DNA of 64,000 nucleotides. Origin: JAFMDF01 sp965222705 (GTDB lineage Bacteria > Bacteroidota > Bacteroidia > Chitinophagales > Saprospiraceae). The stretch lies in the NCBI GenBank assembly GCA_965222705.1, contig CBDCUO010000055.1, positions 1 through 64,000 of the forward strand, given 5' to 3'. The translations under genes and the position numbers were made by a program. Positions 16,581 through 25,776 of this stretch are shown in pieces; positions within the stretch are counted from its first letter, which is position 1, and every line of letters begins with the position of its first letter. Below the pieces are notes generated by a model. The model was not told the origin of the DNA and did not search any database. It saw only the letters and a program-made list of their open reading frames with translations.

Positions 16581-18146
16581 CTACCGAACGAGATAATTCA
16601 TCTTTCCGTTTGTTGTGCCAAAATCGCTGGTGATTTGATAAAAATAAACTCCAGATGCTCCAAACCTTCCCTCAATTTCAAAGGCATTATTTCCTTCGTC
16701 AAATTGCTGATTCTTTTGCAAAATGATGATCCCCTTATTGTCGAAGACCAATAATTGAACTTGACTCCTTTCCGGCAATTTAAAAGGAAGAGTAGTGCGT
16801 GCATTAAAAGGGTTGGGAAAATTATTAAATGATTGAAAATCAACCATTTGTAATGAGTTTTTCCAATTTATTTGGAAAGGAAGCACTTCATTTCTTTCAT
16901 AAACTTCTGCAGCTAAACCTCTTTTACTCAACTGGACTGCCTGGTTTAATTGACCATTGTGGAGTGCTCGAAAAACAAATTTTAAGGGAACTATTCCTTT
17001 TTCTAAGTTTATTTCGAAGGGTGTCGTCCAGCTAATATGGATGACTCCATTTGTATGATGAAAATGTAAATCTAGTCCGCTTTCTATTTCCACAAATTCG
17101 ACAATACTAGGGTCGTATTGAAGGGAAAATTGCAACCCTGATAAAGTGAGCTTTTTATTGACTTGAAATTCGGCATTTATGTTATCTCCTTTTTCAAAAA
17201 ATCTATTTTCAATTGTAAAAGTAGTTGCTGATTCTTTTTGAATAGCTCTTGGAGCTGCGCTCATTAGGCTGGTAGCAGAATTGTCTAAATCACCAATTTT
17301 TATTGCAATAAAGCTATTATTTAGATGAGGACTACTCACGGGATTGAGCAGATAGCTGCTGGGGATTTCATCGGCAAAAGGGTTTGTTGGGTTCGTAAAC
17401 TCAAAACCTGCATTAACAAAACGCCAGGACTGATTATTGGGAAATTCTTCTCTAATAGCTAACAAAACTTGTCGCAACAATACCATGTCAAAGGCAGAAA
17501 TATTCCCCGAATTATTTAGATCGCTGGCGATCAATTTATAGGGCGATTCTATTGGGAGAATGCCCAAGATATGCCGCTGGAGGACGATTAAATCTCTAGT
17601 AGTAATCCCATTTCTGATATCATCGTTTTTAGTGGGCTTGACCTCGTAAGCTATTGGATCGAAGTCTTCAAAAAGAAAGAATCCCCTTTCATCGCTTCCT
17701 TTGAAGTAATTGACATTATTTCCCGTTAGTCCGATCGTTACATTTTCTACCGGTTCTCCGGCTTCCGTTCTTATTTTACCTCCAATTACTTCCAGGCTAG
17801 TTCGACCAACCGTATTGCAGATATTCATCGTATCATAGACCCAAACAAATTCATTACAAGAAAAGGGGACTCCAGCAGCACTATGACCGGAAAGATGGAC
17901 CGCTCTAATCCCCAAATCGATACATACGAACTGATCCTGGCTGATGGCCAAGTCAGTATATTGTTCACTTTCTTCCGGATGCACAAAGAAGTCGGCAGGT
18001 TCTAGTAGGTCAAAATTTGGAAGTGCGGGATGGGTTACTTGGATAGACAAGCTCTTTGTGAGCGGGCATTGAGCGATTAATTGATAAGTATTTAGGAGTA
18101 GCAATATAAACGCTAGTCCCCAAAATTTATGGGATATAATATGCAT
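16581..18146 (-). CDS. secreted protein with dockerin-like and cohesin-like modules and T9SS sorting domain
   Basis: A 521-residue protein. After a signal peptide (ends LIAQ at about residue 25) and an unassigned region comes a carboxypeptidase-regulatory-like segment (GGKIRTEAGEPVENVTIGL). A dockerin-like pair of calcium loops follows at about residues 185-235 (NDDIRNGITTRD and DLNNSGNISAFD, each followed by a helix). A cohesin-like domain (about 310-425; LSGLQFSLQYDPSIVEFVEI) precedes a type A T9SS sorting domain (FPNPFNARTTLPF to the end). It is probably an exported surface or extracellular protein. The partner of the dockerin is unknown. Confidence 0.82.
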   Translation of the reverse strand: MHIISHKFWGLAFILLLLNTYQLIAQCPLTKSLSIQVTHPALPNFDLLEPADFFVHPEESEQYTDLAISQDQFVCIDLGIRAVHLSGHSAAGVPFSCNEFVWVYDTMNICNTVGRTSLEVIGGKIRTEAGEPVENVTIGLTGNNVNYFKGSDERGFFLFEDFDPIAYEVKPTKNDDIRNGITTRDLIVLQRHILGILPIESPYKLIASDLNNSGNISAFDMVLLRQVLLAIREEFPNNQSWRFVNAGFEFTNPTNPFADEIPSSYLLNPVSSPHLNNSFIAIKIGDLDNSATSLMSAAPRAIQKESATTFTIENRFFEKGDNINAEFQVNKKLTLSGLQFSLQYDPSIVEFVEIESGLDLHFHHTNGVIHISWTTPFEINLEKGIVPLKFVFRALHNGQLNQAVQLSKRGLAAEVYERNEVLPFQINWKNSLQMVDFQSFNNFPNPFNARTTLPFKLPERSQVQLLVFDNKGIIILQKNQQFDEGNNAFEIEGRFGASGVYFYQITSDFGTTNGKMNYLVR

Positions 18147-18460
18147 CGGTTTAAAGGATATATTAGGTCTATGCCCTAATGAAAAAAATCAGCGTTTTAC
18201 AAATATACTTATATAATGGGAGAGATGTTGCCAATATATAAGCATTTATCAAAATATGAGATGCAAATTTGTTGCCAAATTATTTGTTTTGTCAAGTGGT
18301 AGCAGATTTACCGGTCGAAATCAAATTGGCAAATGTTAATTTTTGCACCCTAGAAAATGGGAACTTGCTTGCAGACGTTTTCAAATAATAGCAGTAGATT
18401 ATTAATAAGCACATTTAAGTTTTTGTAAAATATTTTTTGATTACTTTTTTGATTGAATAG
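18147..18460. other. intergenic region between the secreted-protein gene and the CRISPR array
   Basis: AT-rich DNA with no ORF of note. It must hold the promoter of the leftward gene starting at 18146 and the trailer side of the array. No further element is recognised. Confidence 0.4.
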
Positions 18461-18490
18461 AGTCCGGGCATTTTGTCCCGGACTTTTATT
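18461..18490 (+). terminator. rho-independent-type terminator, rightward
   Basis: A perfect 8-bp GC-rich stem AGTCCGGG / CCCGGACT with an 8-nt loop is followed by TTTATT, a rightward terminator layout. No rightward gene ends nearby: the last rightward stop is at 16578, and a leftward gene lies between. It sits 39 bp from the trailer end of the CRISPR array and may instead help end the leftward pre-crRNA by its stem alone. Confidence 0.6.
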
Positions 18491-18528
18491 AAGTGGACGT
18501 CGTCCGCACACTCCTTTCCTCGACTCCC

Positions 18529-20113
18529 ATTCAATTCCGATTGGTACAATTCAAAGAACCTTGCTTTCGCGGCACTAGAGAGGATGACCTGAGTTTCAAT
18601 TCCGATTGGTACGATTCAAAGTATCTATCCCCTTATCAGGCAGTTCGGTTGTCACTAGTTTCAATTCCGATTGGTACAATTCAAAGACAATCCAATCACC
18701 GTGGCGGGCAGCTTGGCAGAGGCTTTCAATTCCGATTGGTACGATTCAAAGTATCTATCCCCTTATCAGGCAGTTCGGTTGTCACTAGTTTCAATTCCGA
18801 TTGGTACAATTCAAAGACAATCCAATCACCGTGGCGGGCAGCTTGGCAGAGGCTTTCAATTCCGATTGGTACAATTCAAAGAAGCAGAAGCAGGCGATCC
18901 GACAGAGGAGCATTTTTCTTTCAATTCCGATTGGTACAATTCAAAGAAGAAGCGAAAAGAAAAGAAAGAGAACGAATTGAACATTTCAATTCCGATTGGT
19001 ACAATTCAAAGTAGAAGTTTTTTTTCAAAAAGCCTGGAATAGCTCATTTCAATTCCGATTGGTACAATTCAAAGCGATTTAAAAATTTAAGAACTTATTT
19101 CTTTATGAGATTTCAATTCCGATTGGTACAATTCAAAGCCTGTTTAAGCGGCTCATCGGGGGGTTTGGAACACTATTTCAATTCCGATTGGTACAATTCA
19201 AAGAGTAATATCAATCCCGTGCGTAGCGTCATCATAGATATTTCAATTCCGATTGGTACAATTCAAAGGGAGGTGCTTTTAGGGGAAACGCTAGGAAAAA
19301 AAAGATTTCAATTCCGATTGGTACAATTCAAAGGGAGGTGCTTTTAGGGGAAACGCTAGGAAAAAAAAGATTTCAATTCCGATTGGTACAATTCAAAGCT
19401 ATGAACAGTCTATCGAAGCTATCAATTTCTCTGTATTTCAATTCCGATTGGTACAATTCAAAGAAGGTTCAATGCCTCCAATGAGTTGACGCACGTTTTA
19501 TTTCAATTCCGATTGGTACAATTCAAAGCCTGAAATTTGTAAAGCATATTGGCAAGAAATCAAGATTTCAATTCCGATTGGTACAATTCAAAGCAAAATT
19601 ACTTGTGAGGCTGAAAATGGTAAATTGATATTTCAATTCCGATTGGTACAATTCAAAGTTTTTTGAGTCAATATAATCTTAAACGTATCTCTTAATTTCA
19701 ATTCCGATTGGTACAATTCAAAGCAAAATTACTTGTGAGGCTGAAAATGGTAAATTGATATTTCAATTCCGATTGGTACAATTCAAAGTTTTTTGAGTCA
19801 ATATAATCTTAAACGTATCTCTTAATTTCAATTCCGATTGGTACAATTCAAAGCTGTCAAATACGAAAAACCTGGCTGTGTTGCAGCAAATTTCAATTCC
19901 GATTGGTACAATTCAAAGCTGGATCATCTTATTGGAGGGCGTATAACTTTTCAAATTTCAATTCCGATTGGTACAATTCAAAGAAGCACGAGCCATTTTT
20001 TAACTAAATACACAAATAAATTTCAATTCCGATTGGTACAATTCAAAGAAAGTTATTGTATAGTTCTTTTACGGCCTTTGTGACATTTCAATTCCGATTG
20101 GTACAATTCAAAG
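18529..20113 (-). CRISPR. type I-B CRISPR array, 25 repeats and 24 spacers
   Basis: The 29-nt repeat on the + strand begins ATTTCAATTCC and ends GGTACAATTCAAAG. Spacers are 36 nt except two of 34 and 35. Read on the - strand, each repeat ends ATTGAAAT, the usual type I-B crRNA handle, so the array is transcribed leftward like the cas genes, with the leader at 20114-20321. The leader-distal end is degenerate: the first repeat (18529-18556) lacks one T, and repeats at 18593 and 18723 carry ACGATTC instead of ACAATTC. Spacers at 18622 and 18687 recur at 18752 and 18817. The spacer at 19269 recurs at 19334. Spacers at 19594 and 19659 recur at 19724 and 19789. This leaves 19 distinct spacers. Confidence 0.99.
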
Positions 20114-20321
20114 CCCTACCACAAATATATATACTAAATTGATAATCAACAAAATAATTTGAGTGCATACAATAAAAATTGCTCCTCAATGTCGTCAATG
20201 GCAAATAGTGCAACCTTATACGAACTTCGACGACCTTTCTAATCAATTCATTTTCAATAAATTATGCAATATGTCAAAGAGCATTTACTTTAGTTACGGG
20301 CTATTTTTAACTTAACGACAA
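20114..20321 (-). promoter_or_regulatory. CRISPR leader region
   Basis: 208 bp of AT-rich, non-coding DNA between the cas2 stop and the repeat that is leader-proximal when the array is read leftward. Placement beside cas2, the intact newest repeats and the degenerate repeats at the other end all support this as the leader with the pre-crRNA promoter. No specific promoter motif is claimed. Confidence 0.7.
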
Positions 20322-20582
20322 CTACAAAAATTGGCTAATACTAGATTTTTCAATGCCAATAATTTGCTTATCTAACCAGTTTTTATGACGGTTTTTAAAA
20401 ATAATAAAACTATCTTCCTCCTTCATTATTTCCTCCGCTTTGATGACTAATTCCTTCAATTTTACCTCCGTTAGTTCTCCTTCAAATACGGAGTTTTGAA
20501 TCCAATTGAGGTACTGACGGCAAAGTTTTAACATCTTTCCACAGCGTTTTGAATCTACATCGTAAACGGCAATTATGTACAT
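20322..20582 (-). CDS. cas2: CRISPR-associated endonuclease Cas2
   Basis: An 86-residue Cas2 of standard length. It starts MYIIAVYDVDSKRCGKMLKL, with the conserved Asp at the end of strand 1 (YDVD), and carries the NWIQNSVFEGEL segment that defines the family. Cas2 dimerises and bridges two Cas1 dimers in the spacer-integration complex. It lies 30 nt after cas1 and directly before the leader. The reading frame is intact. Confidence 0.97.
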   Translation of the reverse strand: MYIIAVYDVDSKRCGKMLKLCRQYLNWIQNSVFEGELTEVKLKELVIKAEEIMKEEDSFIIFKNRHKNWLDKQIIGIEKSSISQFL

Positions 20583-20612
20583 ATAAAAATGGATAATGGG
20601 CGTTAAGAAAAA

Positions 20613-21620
20613 TCACCACCAGGTTTTAAAAGATTTATATTCCGATTCCATTCCCAATAAATGCTTGGCAATTTTATAACATTCCAGTCGAACCAAATGC
20701 CGATAGCTTACTTTCCTGTTTAGATTGCGATGTTCAATACTTTGTTGCAAGCGTTCTTCCCAAGCTTTGACAAATACCTTTCTGCCTGTGTTTGCCAAAA
20801 AACAAGCGTTATCAATAAAATCAAAGTGTTGTGGACGCAATTCTTTCCGATTACAGAGTCGGAAAATTAATCTATCTACTAAAATGGGTTTAAATATCTC
20901 CGCCACATCCAGAGCTAAGCTATATCGCCTTACGCCCGGTTCGTGTAAATAGCTAATAGTTGGATTGAGCTGAGAATTATAAATGGCATCCAGACAAAGC
21001 GTATAACACATGGAATTGCCAAAACTGACTAGGGCATTCAACTCATTTTTGGGCGGACGTTTGCGCCGGCCTTCCCAGGCATAGCCCTCTACAATTTCTT
21101 CAAAAGCTGTATAATACACCTGCCGACAATTGCCTTCTAGGCCCATTAATTCCTGAATGGTTCGAGCAATTGGCAGGCTTTCCCTCAATTGCACTATTTG
21201 ATCAATTTGAGCTTGTATATTTTTACCTCGATTGACGTAATACCGCAGATTTTTAAGCATATTAAAAGAAGCACCGTCCACTAGGGCAGTTGCTATCCTT
21301 TGTCGATGTTTTTTAGAGCGATAAGCATCCGTTTGGGCAACCAGCATTTTGCCAGCTAGTAAGTATTCTCTTGGACTAAAAGACCCAGTATAATGTTTGT
21401 AATAATCAAAAAAATGAACGGGAATATGTTTTCGTCCTAAAAAATTATACATGGCACTGTTCGCATCCACGCTGCCAAACATATACAAAGCACTCACACC
21501 CGAAATCGGCAAATAGCGTGGCTTTTGCTCCTGACCGTCCTCTGCTACTGGTTGGAACTTTAGCGTATGATCCTTGCGACTCATGCGTCCGGGATTGAAC
21601 AAATAGTAAGCTTTTTTCAT
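20613..21620 (-). CDS. cas1: CRISPR-associated integrase Cas1 (type I-B)
   Basis: A 335-residue Cas1. The N-terminal beta domain starts MKKAYYLFNPGRMSRKDHTL, typical of I-B Cas1. The metal-site residues can be placed as E162 in GLEGNCRQVYY, H226 in YLHEPGVRRYS and D238 in LALDVAEIFKP. The NELNALVSFGNSM motif is also present. Cas1 catalyses insertion of new spacers at the leader end of the array. It lies 9 nt after cas4 and 30 nt before cas2. The full-length frame is undisturbed. Confidence 0.97.
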   Translation of the reverse strand: MKKAYYLFNPGRMSRKDHTLKFQPVAEDGQEQKPRYLPISGVSALYMFGSVDANSAMYNFLGRKHIPVHFFDYYKHYTGSFSPREYLLAGKMLVAQTDAYRSKKHRQRIATALVDGASFNMLKNLRYYVNRGKNIQAQIDQIVQLRESLPIARTIQELMGLEGNCRQVYYTAFEEIVEGYAWEGRRKRPPKNELNALVSFGNSMCYTLCLDAIYNSQLNPTISYLHEPGVRRYSLALDVAEIFKPILVDRLIFRLCNRKELRPQHFDFIDNACFLANTGRKVFVKAWEERLQQSIEHRNLNRKVSYRHLVRLECYKIAKHLLGMESEYKSFKTWW

Positions 21621-21629
21621 GGGATAGAT

Positions 21630-22130
21630 TTATACATAACAAAAATCTTGAAAACTACAAGACCGACAATAAGGCTTCTTCACTAATTCTGGGCAGTTTG
21701 GCAAGTTGGTAATGCGCGCTACTTCTGCCTCCCAGTTTTTTACTTCTCTCCGGCTGGTATCATCTAAGGTCACTTCTCTGGTTTTTCGCTGCTTTGGGTA
21801 TTCTATTAAACCTTTTGCTCGTTGAATGCCTCTTTGTTCTAGTAAATATAAATAGTATTTGACCTGTGCTACATGTGCACGTTCCAATTTTGGACTTTTC
21901 TTCACCTCTCGAATCGTATTGGTTTTCGAGTCAAAATGGTCTATTTTGGAATTGCCTACGCTTAACTCCTTCCACTTATTAGCGCGCCGCTGATAGGTCG
22001 TTTCGCTAATGAGTTTGCCCTCTTCTACATAGGCATTATTAGTAGCATTTTCCATTTGAATCCCATTGACGTGCAGCCATAGTTTGCGGTGGCAAAGGTG
22101 GTAATAGGCGATTTGAGTGCCGGAGGTCAT
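21630..22130 (-). CDS. cas4: CRISPR-associated exonuclease Cas4
   Basis: A 166-residue RecB-family nuclease. One Cys near the N terminus (HLCHRKLWL) and three in the C-terminal cluster (NCPEL, YCRSCSFQDFC) fit the iron-sulfur ligands of Cas4. The nuclease core shows DSKTNTIREVKKSPKL (the E-x-K motif) and QVKYYLYLLEQRG. Cas4 trims prespacers and selects PAM-bearing ends for integration. It is intact, 9 nt before cas1, and separated from cas3 by a 345-nt insert holding a palindrome and a transposase relic. Confidence 0.95.
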   Translation of the reverse strand: MTSGTQIAYYHLCHRKLWLHVNGIQMENATNNAYVEEGKLISETTYQRRANKWKELSVGNSKIDHFDSKTNTIREVKKSPKLERAHVAQVKYYLYLLEQRGIQRAKGLIEYPKQRKTREVTLDDTSRREVKNWEAEVARITNLPNCPELVKKPYCRSCSFQDFCYV

Positions 22131-22160
22131 GGCGTGTTATTTTTTAAAAAATGGTTCTTC

Positions 22161-22239
22161 GACAAAAATTGTATTATGGAGGAATAAAGCCATTTAAAAT
22201 GCTCGTCCTTTTAAATGGCTTTATTCCTCACAATTTGTC
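22161..22239. repeat. long palindrome (REP-like / RAYT-associated hairpin)
   Basis: A perfect 21-bp inverted repeat (22179-22199 and 22209-22229; left arm begins GAGGAATAAAGCC) encloses a 9-nt loop. Outer arms (GACAAAAATTGT at 22161-22172 and ACAATTTGTC at 22230-22239) extend the stem past a 6-nt bulge. The right arm overlaps the last codons of the RAYT-like fragment, as expected for a palindrome belonging to a REP-associated tyrosine transposase. On the leftward cas transcript this stem would stand between cas3 and cas4 and could weaken read-through into cas4-cas1-cas2. Confidence 0.85.
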
Positions 22240-22448
22240 AAAGAAGGAAAAAATCTATCTTCCTGCCATTTGATAAGGTTGTTGATAATATAATTGCTGA
22301 TGCGAATAAATGATTTCTCATTACGAATAATGTGGTCATGAAATCGAGATTGCCATTGGAAATTTAATTTAGGCATTAGACATTTGGGGAAATTTGGTAT
22401 TTTTTGAGGTGGAATGGGGTTGTCGTTTGGTGTATTTTGCCGCAGCAT
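22221..22448 (-). pseudogene. REP-associated tyrosine (Y1/IS200-like) transposase, C-terminal relic
   Basis: A 75-residue ORF whose second half (QWQSRFHDHIIRNEKSFIRI, then SNYIINNLIKWQEDRFF) matches the C-terminal end of RAYT/Y1 transposases. The N-terminal half with the HUH motif is missing; the first about 28 residues look unrelated. Complete family members have roughly 180 residues. The stop codon falls inside the right arm of the adjacent palindrome. The fragment is wedged between cas3 (26 nt away) and cas4 in the same orientation. It is almost certainly non-functional. Confidence 0.8.
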
Positions 22449-22474
22449 TATGGGGGTTTGGACTTATTGAAGGG

Positions 22475-24994
22475 TTAAATTAATCCAACAGAATTTTGAA
22501 TATTTACTCCTTCTTCAAAAGAGTAATAATCAGCAGCAATTTCAAAAAGACCAAAGTATTCTTCTGAACAGACTTCCGGTCTGTAATCACTTTTCCTGAT
22601 TCTAACTTGAACAATATTATTTGACATTTTTCGGAGATGTTCTTCGAGTTTCAATTTGGCTGGAGAGATTTTCGACCAATCCTTTTTTGGTTCAGCTATT
22701 AAAGCGTTGAGTTTTTCTTGAAAAGAAAGAAGTTTTGAAAAACTATCATCATTTTTATTTTCTGCAACATAATATCTTACCTGTTCTCCAAAATCTTCCT
22801 CATCAATCAAGCGAAAACTTCCTATTTTTTGATACATGCAATCGCTGATGTCCTTCATGAAATCTAATTTCAGGTCATATTTTTTTTGAGAATGCATTGC
22901 GAAATTCAAATCATCTAAAATTCGATTAAAGAATGTTTTTTGGACAGAGAGTAATTCATTTTCGGAGTAGGATTCCTTTTTCCAAGCATCCTTGGTGAAT
23001 TGCAAAATATCTTTGTCTTTTCCTCTTCCATAAATCAATTCAGATCGAATTTTCTTTCGATTTCGCAGCTTAAATAAATTCACTTTCCCAAAATCCAATT
23101 TCCCATTTCGATTACATCTTCCGGCTGATTGAACAATACTTGAAACAGGTGCAAAGTCTCGATACAAAATCGGAAAATCAATATCAACTCCCGCTTCAAT
23201 TAATTGTGTAGAAATTGCAATTATTCTTTGCCCTTTATCTAATCGGTCTTTTATGATTTTGATTTTCTTCTTTCGATCATTCGGAGTGAGATGAGTATTT
23301 AGCAAAAGGACTTTTTCACTTGAAAGAGACTCTTTGATTTTTTTATAAAAATCCTTGCTGTCATCAATCGTATTTAAAATCACTAAAACGGATTCATTTT
23401 CGTCTAAAACTGCTTTGGTAAGCGTTTCAATTGTATATTCATCTTCTAAGAATTGAACCTTGTAACGATTAAAAATCTCATCTGCGTAATATTTTTCAAA
23501 ATCCAAAAGTGGAGCAGGTTTCCGATAATCAGGAAAAAATGTTCTTGCAAGCGTAGCAGTATTTTGAGGTTTTGAAGGCAAATTGAAATTTGGTTGCGTT
23601 GCTGTTGAAATGACTGCGTAGTTATCAAATTTTTGGCAAAATTTGTCCAAGTAAGCGATGAAAAAAGTATAAAGCCTTGGCGGTAATGATTGGATTTCAT
23701 CCAATAAGAAAATACATTTTGAAAAATTGGGCAATTTCAAAAGTGTTGCATTTCGATTACTCAAAAGCGTTTCAAAAAATCGGACAAACGTTGTGATGAT
23801 TAACGGATAAGCAAAGACCGATTCTTGAAAAGTGAGTGAGCCTAACTCTTTGACAATTTCTTTGCTTGGGTTATCATCAAGTTGCTTTTGGATTTTTTCA
23901 AACCGAGGATTTTCGGATTTTGAATCAATTCTTTGAATGTACTCTTGATACTTTTTCTCATTGAAAATTTTAAAAACTTCTGCTTCGACTTGTTCTGTAA
24001 TCGAAAGAAAAGGAAGCGCGTAAATCATCCTAAAATCTCCTTTTTCTTCAATTATTTTTGAAGCAAGCGACATTAGCATCAATGTTTTTCCTGAACCGGT
24101 TGGACTTGTCAATTCAAAAACTCGTTTGCCTTCTTTTAATTGAGTTTCGATATTAGAAACTGCTTCTTTTCGAATAGCCGTTCTCAATTCATTGAGTTTT
24201 TTTAATCTGCCGGAGCTTGGTTTTTTCTCTAAATCTATTAAATATTTTTCTAACTGTTCTTGATAGATTTCTGAAAACTCTTTGACATCTTTTTTACTCT
24301 TTTCTATGGTAGGGAAATCGGCTGCATCTGATTTATCTGCATAAATCAGAGATGAAAAAGCAAATTGATTTTTGAGGAAAAAATCTAATGATTGATTTGA
24401 AATTTCAGTTTTAAAAATCAATCCCTCCAAAAAAGCCTTTTGCACTTTCGGGTTTAATAGATTTTTGCTGAATGGTTTGATCTCCAAACTGATTTTTGAC
24501 ATGTAGTGCTCTGCAAACTCCTCGATTGGCAACATTGAAAAATTTTCTTCTAAAAATTTAAAGAGATTTTTGCATTCCTCCGGGTTTAGAATCGTATTGT
24601 TCGCGTCATCTTTTTCAGGTATAAAATCCAATAAATGCCCGTGGTGCTTTGCGATAATTACAGTAAGAGCAATTAATCTGTTATGGTCTAATTTTTCTAA
24701 ACCCAGCCAATCAGCTAACTTATTTCTGTTATGTCTTTCAGCGAAAGCGCAGAAAAAAGCAAAAGCAGAAAAGTAGGCATGATTACCGTAACTCCCCGTT
24801 TGAGGTTTTTTGAACAACTTGTTCTGAAAGTTTGGGTTGATTTTACCCAAATCATGAAAAATTGCGGTGATTTCTGTCCATTTTTCTACACTGAAATTTT
24901 CCGTCAATTTTTTAGTGTTGGAAATTACTCCGTCAACATGCACAAATAACTTTTTGTGAGGATGTGAACTCAGATCATTTACATCAACCAGCAT
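22475..24994 (-). CDS. cas3: CRISPR-associated helicase/nuclease Cas3 (HD-helicase fusion, type I-B)
   Basis: An 839-residue protein. An N-terminal HD nuclease domain carries FHDLGKINPNF (H47-D48), YGNHAYFSAF and IIAKHHGHLLD. A superfamily 2 helicase follows with Walker A SPTGSGKTLML (about residue 300), the DEAH-like LLDEIQSLPP (about 432), STATQPNF, and motif VI QSAGRCNRNGKL. Cas3 is recruited by Cascade to unwind and degrade target DNA. Its ATG overlaps the end of cas5. Its 2.5-kb frame is intact, in contrast to the four upstream cas genes. Confidence 0.97.
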   Translation of the reverse strand: MLVDVNDLSSHPHKKLFVHVDGVISNTKKLTENFSVEKWTEITAIFHDLGKINPNFQNKLFKKPQTGSYGNHAYFSAFAFFCAFAERHNRNKLADWLGLEKLDHNRLIALTVIIAKHHGHLLDFIPEKDDANNTILNPEECKNLFKFLEENFSMLPIEEFAEHYMSKISLEIKPFSKNLLNPKVQKAFLEGLIFKTEISNQSLDFFLKNQFAFSSLIYADKSDAADFPTIEKSKKDVKEFSEIYQEQLEKYLIDLEKKPSSGRLKKLNELRTAIRKEAVSNIETQLKEGKRVFELTSPTGSGKTLMLMSLASKIIEEKGDFRMIYALPFLSITEQVEAEVFKIFNEKKYQEYIQRIDSKSENPRFEKIQKQLDDNPSKEIVKELGSLTFQESVFAYPLIITTFVRFFETLLSNRNATLLKLPNFSKCIFLLDEIQSLPPRLYTFFIAYLDKFCQKFDNYAVISTATQPNFNLPSKPQNTATLARTFFPDYRKPAPLLDFEKYYADEIFNRYKVQFLEDEYTIETLTKAVLDENESVLVILNTIDDSKDFYKKIKESLSSEKVLLLNTHLTPNDRKKKIKIIKDRLDKGQRIIAISTQLIEAGVDIDFPILYRDFAPVSSIVQSAGRCNRNGKLDFGKVNLFKLRNRKKIRSELIYGRGKDKDILQFTKDAWKKESYSENELLSVQKTFFNRILDDLNFAMHSQKKYDLKLDFMKDISDCMYQKIGSFRLIDEEDFGEQVRYYVAENKNDDSFSKLLSFQEKLNALIAEPKKDWSKISPAKLKLEEHLRKMSNNIVQVRIRKSDYRPEVCSEEYFGLFEIAADYYSFEEGVNIQNSVGLI

Positions 24995-25693
24995 TGTTCG
25001 GTTTGATTGCTTTCGCTTTGGTATTCAAAATAATCTCCCTCCAAAGCCAAAGAGTTAGGAAAATCGGGATAAATCACTGTTTCGTACAAATCAGGATGAT
25101 TCCAAAAATCATTATTTTGGTGAGTTGGGCAATTTTTCAAAACCGATTCGGAACTCACCAGCATCAAATCGAAATTTATAATCACCTGACTTTACAAATG
25201 AAGTGGTTTCAAATTCACCTGATTTCTTTTTTGAAAAATTTCCTTCGGAAGTAAAATCCAAATTTGCAGGGCAATTATGCCAACCCAAAACGGGCGTATA
25301 AACTGCTTCTCCCTGATTTGATTGCTTTGCAAAAGGCATCAAAATCAGACGCAGAACGCTCATTTTTTAGTGCTAAGCTGATTTGAAAACTCGGATTTTT
25401 TAAGAATTCAAAATACTTAGGCGAACCGGGTTTCGTAGGGTTAATTGCTGTTCTGCTTGAAAGCCCCAAGAGACTTTTTTTACTTTGCTTCCGACTGAAA
25501 CGGAATACAATAAATCTTCTGAAAGCAGGGGGAATTTTTCCCGCATTTCTTTTCGCTCGATTCCCAAAACTGCCCCAATTAGCCCAATCAGAGCAGTTTT
25601 TGTTATCAGATCGTGAGTGAGCGGATTATTATTGGTTTCCGGCTTTTTGAAATGTGCCCAATTTCCGCTCACTTTGAATTGGATACCTTTCAT
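24979..25693 (-). pseudogene. cas5: Cas5 (type I-B), disrupted by three frameshifts
   Basis: The start (MKGIQFKVSGNWAHFKKPET, then NNNPLTHDLITKTALIGLIG) is a clear Cas5b N terminus. Continuing needs frame changes near 25464-25467 (a four-C run on +, one base short), 25311-25313 and about 25185. The pieces SSRTAINPTKPGSPKYFEFL, GEAVYTPVLGWHNCPANL and VIYPDFPNSLALEGDYFEYQ then join into one Cas5-length protein of about 237 residues. The last codons overlap the cas3 start. Cas5 binds the crRNA 5' handle in Cascade. Either the gene is inactivated or the consensus is faulty here. Confidence 0.85.
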
Positions 25694-25776
25694 AATTCAA
25701 TTTTATTAAATTTTGCTCGACCTTTAAATTGCTTTTCGATTTCTTCGATTCAGTGTAATAATTTATGGATGAAATC

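Noticed and set aside
18493..20083. Several rightward ORFs of 60-173 codons across the CRISPR array
   Set aside because: They are translations of the repeat-spacer units in different frames, with the same repeated peptide, not genes.
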